From the NCBI GenBank assembly GCA_030849805.1, contig JASANZ010002147.1, positions 1 to 54,831 on the forward strand: DNA of 54,831 nt, read 5' to 3'. The notes below the pieces were generated by a model, which ran no database searches, was not told where the DNA came from, and saw only the letters and a program-made list of their open reading frames with translations. Source of the DNA: Sergeia podlipaevii. Lineage: Eukaryota; Euglenozoa; Kinetoplastea; Trypanosomatida; Trypanosomatidae. The stretch's first letter is position 1, and the number at the start of each line of letters is the position of its first letter. This document shows, in pieces, positions 37,401 through 45,845 of this stretch. The translations under genes and the position numbers were made by a program.

Positions 37401-39538
37401 TGCTGCGCTCCAACGAATTTGAAAGCGATTCTCGTAGAGCCCTGCTGCTGCATGTGCTCAACTGGCTGCCGCGGGTGTCGGCACGAAGAGAGAATGACCG
37501 GAGTGGCAGCAACGGGGTGAACTCCCATCACAAGGACTCAGCGGCAGCGGAAGCAGGAGGAGGAGGAGAAGCAGCGCCACACTCAAGCTCTGAGAGTGAA
37601 AGAAGCTATGAGGTGAAGCACTACGACTCTGCTACCAGCTTGGAGCGAGCGGTGGCGGTGGAGACGCTGCACAATCGCTATGCTCAAGCCGCTGCGCTGC
37701 TGCGGCGCCACAGCCACACCCGCCCCACTTACTCTTCTATGGCTAGCTTTTTTGAGAACCATACGGAGACGGCCGTGGCGATCCGCGGGAGTGGCACTCA
37801 AGTGCGCAAGATCTTTTTGACCTCGCTGGGTCCATGGCTGCAGGTGGCCTTCGTACACCTCTGCGCCTTTCCAGGCTACCAACGTAGCATTTATTGCGCA
37901 AAGCACTTGCCGCTGTGGGATCGCGTTGCAATCGCCACCATCTTAGAGCCGGACACCACGGCGCTGGTGTCGTTGCTGACCAACGAGCTGGTGCATGAAT
38001 GCGGCCCTGAGCAAGCGTTGCTGCTGGCGGAGGGAATTTCACAACGCACCTACACACACATGCAGGAAATCGTAGATGGCACGGGTGATTTTCAGCTCGC
38101 GGCTTGTCTCTACGCGCGTGTTGGGGTGCTTCCTTCCGATGGTGACGCGATGGCAGTGAGCTCACGATTCATGACCGCTTCACCGCTTACTCAGAAGACT
38201 CCAGGAGGCGGCAGTGGTATCAACGGTGTACAAACGACCAGCAGCGGCCCCGTTACCGCGCCGCACACCAACGCTCACAGTGGCATCGCGAGCGAACACG
38301 GTGAAAGTAAGAAGGGTGGCACAGCACATGATGAAGGCGACGACCAGAGGGGAGGAGGTCCCTTGACGTTGCTGCCCTTGCTCACACAGCAGAGTCTCAT
38401 GATGAGATCCATCCCAGGACTCTCAGCGCGCAGCGTGGCCGCTAGCGCAGCGGTGGTTGCTTTGGTGTCGGGGAGCATGTTGCCGCCACCATCGCCGTCA
38501 CCAACCTCCTCTGTTCCATCGATCCTATGCACAAGCGTTGTGGCTTCTCCTACACTTAATACGAAGACGTCTGTGCCTTCATTTCCTGTGTCTTGCGGCA
38601 GGTCCGCCATGGATATCGCGGAGTCTCGGGAGAAGTACGCCAGTGGTGGTAGTGCTGGTGGCGGCCTTGGAGGAGTGGGGGCATCAGTTGCAGTGACCAT
38701 GGCGTCTGGTGGCGTGATGGCCGAGGAGGATGAGGAGGATGTGAGCCCGTGGATGATGTGGGTGGACGCCTATCACTGTTTTCTTGACCAAGAGCAAGCG
38801 TTTGTGGAGAGGACGTTGTTTGAAGTAGCGTGCCAGCGGCTCAGGGAGGATGCGGCAAGCGCGGTGACAGCATGGGGATATGCGAGTAGCGCTGCCGCCA
38901 TGCCGCCTAGTAGGTCCACCAGCGGGTTAGTACCGCGTGCTGGCTCCCATTTTTCTGGTCTCGCCTCTTGTTCTGACCCACTTCTACCTCCACAGCATCA
39001 GCTGGTGCAGCAGCAGCAGCAGGCAGCGACAGCTGCTCGACTGATGCGGGGCCGCTTCACCGATTATGATGGTGGTGTATTTGATCTGGGTATTGCTCGC
39101 TATCGCAGTTTTCCTCGTGTGTTGCCGTCCTCACCTGCTGGGATGGCACCGTCCTCTGTTCTGATGCCTGCCGTCAATGTGTCGGGTGACCTTTGTCTTC
39201 TATCCGACAACACTGGCGGCGGTGGAGTTACTGGCAGTCACTATCCGCGCTCTCAACAGAATCAACAGCAGCAGTGCGTGTGCAACGAGGTTCACGCTTT
39301 GACTTCGCAGCCTCTTCGCATGCTGCTCAACGCCATGTCCCCCGAGCAGCCACATTGCTCTGTTTGCCAGTGCACGGTCCCACAGTGTCCGGAGCCTGGC
39401 CCAGGCATGCTCACGTGGTGTACGGCGTGCCTTCATGGTGGCCATGTGAAACACCTGCAGGAGTGGTTCATGACGCATCGCAAGTGCCCCGTCAATGGGT
39501 GTCTATGCCACTGTGACGAGGATGTGAATCTCTTCTAG
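34478..39538 (+). CDS. MIOS/SEA4-like GATOR2 protein, copy 2
   Basis: This is a second member of the MIOS/SEA4 family, placed head-to-tail behind the first. The protein has 1686 residues. The N-terminal propeller is very divergent, but blades such as STITWMRDKPLVFVGYSTGKVEWYQI are visible. The solenoid carries the family's landmarks: CLMKRRLDHGFGL (compare the 'MRKRA..GYGLD' helix of MIOS), LPLWDRVAIATIL (D1148, R1149) and IVDGTGDFQLAACL (1198 on). The C-terminal zinc module has C1627, C1630, C1632, C1637, C1648, C1651, H1653, H1656, H1659, C1670, C1675, C1677 and C1679, ending EWFMTHRKCPV..C.C.C, the MIOS consensus. A basic, His/Ser/Arg-rich insert lies near 735-790 and others at 1250-1420. 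Copy 2 keeps the solenoid and zinc motifs better and copy 1 the propeller; which one carries the MIOS role is open. Confidence 0.78.
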   Translation: MKYFSCQPDTHNAFGSLTNCTLSYFTVQRTLYHPLLPKGVVPSPSSHMAGEAERRTHYDSSAGGATSPSLPLNAPTTDSTKVCVQAAVVLPDCFHAQSSCFSMANKSESGVDMAFVGTSSGLLALVMMRERTLIYASGKDPQGVRDTLQRQRLQFLRTGRSGGTPAPAVVAGSSNSMLVSPGEGDASAEQLDHEAGSNSPHQYPASHQRQQQRTSSGDGAFRPEVPSTITWMRDKPLVFVGYSTGKVEWYQISLLGSRQQQQQTQNSYGAMLTSTSAATAVGASGGGSPSGAQRAAAAAAATSEESDGVAASSGPFTHTIKTQGVQKVSRVFLDGKGDGFAAVELVASCVMPDSGALMTSDYFPYNGCVVVGGERAVMVFTTDSMEAPLCRFFSFGCSFLYCHPFLPIVGTLSSSWDAESPDGQEASYWGGSNPHTFNGGCLLNILEYSEVPPEQEGAWTGVAPRDQHVVDSGAAASSAGLDATVSVHSLPPPPPQGSRGIIGVLRHAQRRFFPAAAPRYGMYYSFSWKFSFNLELVLCNAEEGTVYVLGLARKEGSRGGGVSIDGAQEDKDREAQFPLVFVHSHRLRLPLHSLVNVEYVSAATSTLDAAFKKKDPISLSSGAAGAMWSERVFPSGGAPRATAAAEGPFASGGSLFIPTSSSGGQLATHSSTTAFQYSATTTIGMQGRGRRGYSDSSITAAAAATAVAAAAASRILKENTLAAQLLQPRVLRRKKKRNGICGADQSHLRSRHHRSSSQHEGRHRRRHGRSHRHGSHHRSRSAVKSGDQNGAVLPHNTQSISNNNNVSNTKGGTVMRGFIEDQDLCRVLRIGPGVFSSIVGMNYAGEIVSVPVEREALATWHEEGSVFISLGAAVCAADIVTIQGIDCLMKRRLDHGFGLSAETNMKALKAVGKEEQLNWRLMFAHVAILEKAGVIGPTGPVPSVADLLQMRSPPSIAQLQELGCLPAFGPEEVVVLRSNEFESDSRRALLLHVLNWLPRVSARRENDRSGSNGVNSHHKDSAAAEAGGGGEAAPHSSSESERSYEVKHYDSATSLERAVAVETLHNRYAQAAALLRRHSHTRPTYSSMASFFENHTETAVAIRGSGTQVRKIFLTSLGPWLQVAFVHLCAFPGYQRSIYCAKHLPLWDRVAIATILEPDTTALVSLLTNELVHECGPEQALLLAEGISQRTYTHMQEIVDGTGDFQLAACLYARVGVLPSDGDAMAVSSRFMTASPLTQKTPGGGSGINGVQTTSSGPVTAPHTNAHSGIASEHGESKKGGTAHDEGDDQRGGGPLTLLPLLTQQSLMMRSIPGLSARSVAASAAVVALVSGSMLPPPSPSPTSSVPSILCTSVVASPTLNTKTSVPSFPVSCGRSAMDIAESREKYASGGSAGGGLGGVGASVAVTMASGGVMAEEDEEDVSPWMMWVDAYHCFLDQEQAFVERTLFEVACQRLREDAASAVTAWGYASSAAAMPPSRSTSGLVPRAGSHFSGLASCSDPLLPPQHQLVQQQQQAATAARLMRGRFTDYDGGVFDLGIARYRSFPRVLPSSPAGMAPSSVLMPAVNVSGDLCLLSDNTGGGGVTGSHYPRSQQNQQQQCVCNEVHALTSQPLRMLLNAMSPEQPHCSVCQCTVPQCPEPGPGMLTWCTACLHGGHVKHLQEWFMTHRKCPVNGCLCHCDEDVNLF

Positions 39539-40259
39539 TTGCCGGCGAGAAGCATAACCTATCTACCTATCAGCAATACCAACACAGACACATATACATT
39601 CCGATGAAAGCAGGCAAGAAAGAAACGAAAAAGGGACTGAAACAACACAGAAAATCAGGATCGTGTTCTTTATATATTTATTCCAGAGCGTGTTTATATA
39701 TATATATATATATATATATATTTGCGTAGTACTTCTTTTTGTCTTTTCTCCCTTGCCTTACGTTATCTTTGTGCTCAAACATGTTCTCTCTTTTCCCCTT
39801 TTTTTTCTCCATCATCTCCTCTTTGTTTTGTTGATTGCATCCTTAGTGCAGTTGCATTTGTTATCTTGCTCCTTGTCCTTTGCTTCTCTTCTAAGAGCCC
39901 CCCCCCAAAAAAAAATAAAAATTCACACACACACAAACACAAAAGGGGAGAGAGAAAAGGAAGAGAGAAGGGAGAAGAAGAAAAGGGAAAAAAGAAAAAG
40001 TAAAAAAAAACACATTCAACTTTTTAGTCATTCGCTGCATACAACAACATCATCAACGCTAATAATAATAGTACATAGTTATTCTGCCGCATAAAAGAAA
40101 GAAAGAAAGAAAGAAAACAGAGAGGAGGAAAGGGAAGATCATTAATACTCTTTGTCAAAATTCTGAGCGGGGGTGGGGGTGAGGGGACAACGTGCATAGA
40201 CAATACTTTAGCATCTGTCTATTAGGAGAAAACAGGTTTTTTTTTGTGTTTATGTATGC
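39539..40259. other. Intergenic region MIOS-like 2 to PPR-like gene
   Basis: A TA microsatellite lies at about 39697-39721, T-rich and A-rich tracts follow (C and A runs at 39899-39917), and an AAAG repeat lies at about 40094-40115. The probable acceptor is AG 40234-40235, directly before a T9 run. Two extra ATGs lie at 40252 and 40256. No gene is seen. Confidence 0.65.
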
Positions 40260-40318
40260 ATGCGTCATCGCACAGCTCGATTGCTTTGCCAAGCAATAGC
40301 GGCAGCGACACCAGCTAA
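40252..40318 (+). promoter_or_regulatory. Two overlapping upstream ORFs at the PPR-like start
   Basis: Three ATGs at 40252, 40256 and 40260 occupy all three frames within 11 bases. The first opens a 15-codon frame (stop 40297-40299) and the second a 20-codon frame (stop 40316-40318). Both run past the main start at 40260. If the acceptor is AG 40234-40235, both are in the mRNA and should reduce, or make conditional, translation of the main frame. Confidence 0.55.
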
Positions 40319-43300
40319 ACCACTACCACCACCGTCTTCTTCTTCTTCTTCTTCGTCATTGTCGTTATCTTCTTCGGTACACTCAGCTTCGCCGCACGCC
40401 GAGGCCGTTGAGCATGATTTTAATATTAGCCCACGCTATTTACCATATGTGAGGGACTCTGTGCGTAGACACATGCATGGAGAGAGTCGGCAGCACCAGC
40501 GCGCCTTAATGTGCGCACTCACCTACGTGGAACACGCTGAGCAGTATGCGAGGAGTGCACGCCGCACTCAGGCACACCAGCGTAGATCAGAGGTCTCTGC
40601 GCCTTCTGGGGGAATAGGCCCCTGGTGTTGTCATGCTTCTTCTAGCAGGGCAGCAGATGCATCACCGCCAGGGTTGCGGTCACGCGACGCTTCTTCGCTG
40701 TCCACCACGCGCCGTGTTGCGGCTGCACGTCTGGCTAGTGGCGTTGATAGTGCAGAAAGTGCGCGTGGCGCTCCTGCAGCAACGCTGGTGAAGCGGGCTG
40801 CGCACGCGCTGCACGTCGTTTCTCAAGCCTTCGTTTGTGCCTCGGCCAGCGCAAGCGAGTCTGCAGGTGCCATCACAGGGAGAAGACGGCAACGGCAACG
40901 GCTACTTTCTACGGCCGCCGTGGAGGAAGGGGCGAATGATCTGACTCCGCGCGAGGTGGCCTCTCTGCTACGGTGGAGCGGTGCATCTCTTCAGCAGGCC
41001 GCGGATGTACTTGGCACGGAAGCACGCGCAACATTAGCATTCGCTTCAGGCCGCACTACTCATCTGAGGTCCCGCCCAGATCTTGTAGATGCTACGATAA
41101 CGCTATCAGAGTTGCTTGGATGGTTTCTTTTTTTACTTGTGGAGGATGCACGAGTACTGTTTGGTGAGGTAGTCGCCAGCAGGTCAAGTGCCAACAGTGG
41201 ACTCGGCGCTATAGCGAATGACACCATAGTGAGCGTCCTCGCTGCTCTAGAGGAAATCATGCGCATAGAGACGGGAAGAGTAGTAGCAAGTAGAGGATCA
41301 GACGACAGAGTAAACGTCTTCTTTTTAGACCGAGGCCAGCATCAACGCTTATGCTGCTCTGATGCCACTCTACGGCTGATTGTGTGCAGTCAGTGCAATG
41401 ACTGGGAGAGAGCTCTTCAACTTACTCAGCAAGTGCTTGCACTCCGCAACAGCACTAGTCACACTTTCAACCGCAGCCGCAAAGAGGCTGAAGGCACTTC
41501 TTTCAATGCCAGAGAAGACGATGCGGATGACCGGATGGAGCATCATCAGCACCTGACTCACGAAGTTTTGCTCTCTCTCCTTTATGTTCTTGCTCAGCAT
41601 GGCTGTTGGAATCATGCACAACGGCTCTGGCAACCACACAAGTCGCGGTACATGGGGGGAAGTTCTACCACGAATGAAGCCGAAGGAATGCCCGCACAAG
41701 AGCATGAGCCAATTGTTTCTTTACTACTGACACTTGCGCTGGTGAATTCAAGTGTCGCCTACGGAGCAGACGTTGCCCCACGCACAGGAGGGGGCACTGC
41801 AGAGGGGGAGGAGGAGAAGATGCTGGTGAATGACAAGAACACGACTCACTCGCACAAGTCTTGCCTTGAATCCTCTAGTGAAGCCTCGCCTCTGCTGAAG
41901 ATAATGCGGGTAGGGATGGTCCCCGATAGAGCTGTGTCTATCATTGAGTACTTTCAACTACTCAAGGAACTGCTGCTTTCTGGTGCCTCGAGGAGCGATG
42001 AGGATCGCCCATGCTCAGGTCATACTCACGCGAATCACGCGCCGACTGCCAAGGAAGCAGCAGACATGGCGACAAGGGAGAAGCCGACGCTTGACTGGGC
42101 TCTTTCTCCTGCTTCTGTCTGGCGTCGCTGTCTACGTCAGCCGCTTCATGTACGCACTGCCATGTGTCTTCTTTGCTTTCAAGCCGCCGTGCGGAGCAAT
42201 CAAACTGAGCGCTTACTCCTTGAGGACGTTTATGTGATGCTGGGGCTGGTGAGACGATACTTGACACATCACGTGTGCGTGCTGAGTGCTGCTTGTGCTC
42301 AGCGCCACGGCCGGTTTGATTCTGGATTTGGCGACGATGGAGGAAGTGTTAGTGGTGACGATGGACACGATCCAGACGGACAGCAGGAGGTCTTGTACGA
42401 AATGTCAGATGAAGTGCTGATGCTGAGTGGTGCGCTGCCAGCTATACTTTTACCCGCGCGCCGCACTATGACGACCCCGTGTCAGTCAGAGGACACTGTT
42501 CATCTATGCCGTGCCTATTGCGCAGCCCAGAGAGCGCTTGGCGCTGATGTGCCGGCTGTAGGGAGTGCTGTGCTATCCGCACTGGCTGCGCGCGAGCTTC
42601 TGGGCTTGCTCCTCTTGACCAAAGATGAAGATGTGCTTGCGGATTGCTGGGAGGCCGCTCTCATCGCAGCTCGTGTGGTGCTCACCCCGTTGCTATCCTC
42701 GTTCTCATTGACACTTGCGACGCCATCGTGTATGCAGGTTGAGGAGGACGGTAGGGGCTCCTCGCAGGTGGCATCGACTGTGCTTGAGCGGGTCGTACGC
42801 GCCTTGATTGTGGTTGCTACCAGACCGTCCTTTGGGAGAGGCGAGAATGCACCACAGAGACAGCAGTGCGTCATTACATCCACCACCGCTGCTAGTAGAG
42901 AAAACAGGAGGGTGATGGATCAGGAGCCACATGAGCATAATCGCGAGGGCGGCGGTGGCGGCAAGCTTTCCAAAAGTCGGACGGACGCGCTGGAGGCGCT
43001 GGTCGAGGTAGCCAGCGTGGTACCCCCCTCTACCGTTTTTTATATAGTGAGTGCTGTTGGCTCACGCTTAACACCCAGACAGTGTCTGCGCCTGCTGCCA
43101 AGTGCAGCTGTGGGGTCCCGCACTCAAGCTCGGCTTATTCGCTTACTGACACTCGCTCAGCAGCGGCAACATCATCATCCTGCTGGTGACACCATCATGG
43201 ACCGCAGTACTGGTGCAGGACGAGGAGAGCAAAGCACGGCGGTGACAACCCGTGAAGCGCAGGTTTCTGAAGGGGTCCCGCTGCTTCTTTCCGCCACCCA

Positions 43301-45428
43301 GTTACACTGGTCGCACGCGGCCACGATGGAGATTATAGCCGCAGCCACTCGCGGACACACCACCTCTGCCAGTGGCGGCCGCAGGAGAAGGACGTCCGGC
43401 GCTGCGGTTACCAGTGCCAGTACTACCGAGCAGGAGGTGCTTCAGATTTTATTGGCGTCTGGCTGGGCTGCTGCGTTGGCTGCTTTTGTTCGCGCGAGCC
43501 ACGCCCCACGCGTTCAACTTGCTAGCGCACCCTACATTGTGCGTCGTCTCGTGGCTTCTGGGTCGTGGAGCCGGCTTTCAGAGAGTCAACTTCGGCCCTT
43601 GGTGCGTCTCGCAGTGCGGAGTAGCTCCCCTGTTGCTGGGGGTGGTGCCGCGCTCGCAGAGGACGTGCTACGCATGACGCTACGCCAAGGCATGTGGCAC
43701 GCTGGTCTGCATTTTCATGAGGTCGTGTGCCAAGAGCAGCCAGAGCTGCTAAAGAGCAATCGCAGGGCCCTCGAGTACGCTACACTACTCTGTGAAGGGC
43801 TGCTGAAGAGGACTGCGATGGCAAAGACGGTCGTTCTCATGACACAAGCCTCGAGGCGCGCGCAGTGGGCTCAGGCTTGTGTCTTCTTCTTGCGTTATGC
43901 AGCTGGCGTAGAGGTTGAGGGAGGCAGACCCGCAATGCATGAAGCCACACAGTCGGCGCTGAACGCTTTGAGGGATGCCTCTGTAGCGCCACACGCGGGT
44001 ACACAATGCCACGAGGAAATAGAACAGCAGCATCAGGAGGAGGAGGAGGAGGAGGGGGAAAGGGAGTTGCTTGCACTCGCCTCACTCCTGCACAGCCAGC
44101 GCAGTGCACATGCAAAGGGTGCTGCTACCAGTAGTGGCGGCGACAACAGTCGCATGTGGGGGTTTTCTTCTGTGATACCCGAGGGCCTCACAGGAGTGGC
44201 ACATACGGTCCGCTATGCGATGCTGCACACCACTACTCTCTGGCAGCATGCACTGGACTGGTTCCCACCCGCTGCACTGCCAGTTCCGCTTGATCACCTG
44301 CAGGAGATGGAGCGCACACTAGGTCACACTTTCCTGCGCGCACATGGTCTTTCTATCCCATCGCATCAGGATTCTATTCGGGCGGCGGCGACACCGAGTG
44401 TCATCAACGTGGCCGCACGCGACAAGGAAGGGCTGGCTCAGTGCTATTCCCTTGTAGAGGCTGTCAGGAACTCTGTCAAGACTCACAGGCAGATACCCAT
44501 ATCTGGCGTGGCGGTGCTGAAAGCGGTGCGCCAGCTACGTGCACGTGGCCAGTGGGAGGCAGCTGTGACTGTGTACGACACCATCATGCAGACCACTGCC
44601 AACAACAGTAGTGGCTTCTCTCCCACAAGTACAGATGCACCGCTTCCTCAATCTCTCCAGCCTTCTGTGATGGACCGCAGTATTATTCCACTTCAGCTCG
44701 TCGCCGGCACCGTGTTAGCCGCCTCTGTGGAGGGAGGGGCACCGTGGCAGGTGACGCTGCGGTGCTTTGCTCATGCGAGCCATCGGACCCGACCGAATCT
44801 CCGCGCCACCACGGCGGCCTTGCGGGCCTGCGCGACGGGACAGCAGTGGGAGATGGCCTTTTTAGTGCTTAAGCAGAACATCTTGACCAACACCACACAG
44901 CCACCACCACGGCTGGTGGATCTTGCTGTTAGTACCGCACTGCACTGTGGGGTGTGGGCTCGTGCGCTGCAGGCTGCGAGCAGGTTCAGCAACACACGTA
45001 ATGCCGAGCTGGCTCACACCATCCTCAGCACATACGTCCGGGCTGAAAGATGGAACGATGCGGTAGAGTACTTTTATGACTGCACAGTGAGAGGACTGAG
45101 ACCGTTGGATGCGTCCCTGGAGCTAGCGTTAGAGGCGAGCGAGGCAGCAAGCGAGGAGTACAGACACGTCGCTCGGGCAGTGGCGGAGATCGCGTCTGCG
45201 CTCGAGGATCTCTACAGCATCTCTGGAGCAGTACTGGATCACATTGTTCTGGTGCATCAGCATTGGCAGATGCACGCCTCCTCAAGTGGCGCTCGCCTTG
45301 TACCATTACCATGCTCCGCTGAGGCCGTGGATGCCAAGGTAAGCCACGGCACGCAAGCGAAGAGCGTGGACAGTGCATCTCTTGCACTCCCAGTTGTGTT
45401 CCTTGACATGACGGAGTGGCTGAGATGA
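40260..45428 (+). CDS. Helical-repeat (PPR-like) protein, probably mitochondrial
   Basis: The exact role is unknown. The protein has 1722 residues. The N-terminus (MRHRTARLLCQAIAAA) is basic, hydroxylated and free of acids, like a mitochondrial targeting peptide. The body consists of degenerate two-helix repeats of the form 'G/R-x-W-xx-A-xx-x(F/Y/L)': DWERALQLTQQVL (about 381), GCWNHAQRLW (about 448), GWAAALAAFV (about 1068), GMWHAGLHFHEV (about 1144), AQWAQACVFFLRY (about 1201), GQWEAAVTVYDTIM (about 1428), QWEMAFLVLKQNIL (about 1529), VWARALQAASRF (about 1564) and RWNDAVEYFYDC (about 1596). This signature is usual for trypanosomatid PPR proteins, which serve mitochondrial RNA processing, editing and mitoribosomes. 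Low-complexity Ser and Glu runs lie at 26-42 and about 1260. TPR-like repeats are the alternative. Two out-of-frame ATGs just upstream overlap this start. Confidence 0.6.
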   Translation: MRHRTARLLCQAIAAATPAKPLPPPSSSSSSSSLSLSSSVHSASPHAEAVEHDFNISPRYLPYVRDSVRRHMHGESRQHQRALMCALTYVEHAEQYARSARRTQAHQRRSEVSAPSGGIGPWCCHASSSRAADASPPGLRSRDASSLSTTRRVAAARLASGVDSAESARGAPAATLVKRAAHALHVVSQAFVCASASASESAGAITGRRRQRQRLLSTAAVEEGANDLTPREVASLLRWSGASLQQAADVLGTEARATLAFASGRTTHLRSRPDLVDATITLSELLGWFLFLLVEDARVLFGEVVASRSSANSGLGAIANDTIVSVLAALEEIMRIETGRVVASRGSDDRVNVFFLDRGQHQRLCCSDATLRLIVCSQCNDWERALQLTQQVLALRNSTSHTFNRSRKEAEGTSFNAREDDADDRMEHHQHLTHEVLLSLLYVLAQHGCWNHAQRLWQPHKSRYMGGSSTTNEAEGMPAQEHEPIVSLLLTLALVNSSVAYGADVAPRTGGGTAEGEEEKMLVNDKNTTHSHKSCLESSSEASPLLKIMRVGMVPDRAVSIIEYFQLLKELLLSGASRSDEDRPCSGHTHANHAPTAKEAADMATREKPTLDWALSPASVWRRCLRQPLHVRTAMCLLCFQAAVRSNQTERLLLEDVYVMLGLVRRYLTHHVCVLSAACAQRHGRFDSGFGDDGGSVSGDDGHDPDGQQEVLYEMSDEVLMLSGALPAILLPARRTMTTPCQSEDTVHLCRAYCAAQRALGADVPAVGSAVLSALAARELLGLLLLTKDEDVLADCWEAALIAARVVLTPLLSSFSLTLATPSCMQVEEDGRGSSQVASTVLERVVRALIVVATRPSFGRGENAPQRQQCVITSTTAASRENRRVMDQEPHEHNREGGGGGKLSKSRTDALEALVEVASVVPPSTVFYIVSAVGSRLTPRQCLRLLPSAAVGSRTQARLIRLLTLAQQRQHHHPAGDTIMDRSTGAGRGEQSTAVTTREAQVSEGVPLLLSATQLHWSHAATMEIIAAATRGHTTSASGGRRRRTSGAAVTSASTTEQEVLQILLASGWAAALAAFVRASHAPRVQLASAPYIVRRLVASGSWSRLSESQLRPLVRLAVRSSSPVAGGGAALAEDVLRMTLRQGMWHAGLHFHEVVCQEQPELLKSNRRALEYATLLCEGLLKRTAMAKTVVLMTQASRRAQWAQACVFFLRYAAGVEVEGGRPAMHEATQSALNALRDASVAPHAGTQCHEEIEQQHQEEEEEEGERELLALASLLHSQRSAHAKGAATSSGGDNSRMWGFSSVIPEGLTGVAHTVRYAMLHTTTLWQHALDWFPPAALPVPLDHLQEMERTLGHTFLRAHGLSIPSHQDSIRAAATPSVINVAARDKEGLAQCYSLVEAVRNSVKTHRQIPISGVAVLKAVRQLRARGQWEAAVTVYDTIMQTTANNSSGFSPTSTDAPLPQSLQPSVMDRSIIPLQLVAGTVLAASVEGGAPWQVTLRCFAHASHRTRPNLRATTAALRACATGQQWEMAFLVLKQNILTNTTQPPPRLVDLAVSTALHCGVWARALQAASRFSNTRNAELAHTILSTYVRAERWNDAVEYFYDCTVRGLRPLDASLELALEASEAASEEYRHVARAVAEIASALEDLYSISGAVLDHIVLVHQHWQMHASSSGARLVPLPCSAEAVDAKVSHGTQAKSVDSASLALPVVFLDMTEWLR

Positions 45429-45845
45429 GTACCGTCATCGACGAACAGCTGCGCCAAGGATCAACAAGAGACAAAGTGAGAATGAGAAGGGAGATATCTG
45501 CTCATGGTAAGAGATGACCCTTCCCTCCCCTCCCCCCAAAAAGAAATGAATAAGAAAAAAAAGACAATATATCAATAATCAGCTAATATTGGTGTATCAG
45601 GGCCCTACTTATGTTTCTGAGAGAACATGAAGGGGCTAAACCAATGTGACCTCGTGTGTTGGAATAACAGCCTCTCTCAAATGATGATGATGATCATCAT
45701 CATGCAATAGTACTGATTCAGTAGTCTGCTATCTTTATCCTTTTTTTTTCTTCTTCTCTTTCTCCCTTCCTTTCCCCTCCCCCCCTCCTCCTATTCTATC
45801 TGAGGATATACTGCCTTGCTGAAGATTTAGGGAGTCTTGAGCATC
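45429..45845. other. Intergenic region PPR-like to CCCH/CDC123-like
   Basis: C- and A-rich tracts, a perfect 20-bp palindrome at 45684-45703, then a long pyrimidine tract at about 45738-45800. AGs at about 45823, 45830 and 45833 precede the next ATG. No gene is seen. Confidence 0.65.
45684..45703. repeat. Perfect 20-bp palindrome of ATG/CAT repeats
   Basis: A run of ATG units meets a run of CAT units at a central GATC, giving a perfect inverted repeat with 10-bp arms and no spacer. It may form a hairpin in the 3' UTR of the PPR-like gene. It could also be a chance product of two facing trinucleotide repeats. Confidence 0.85.
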
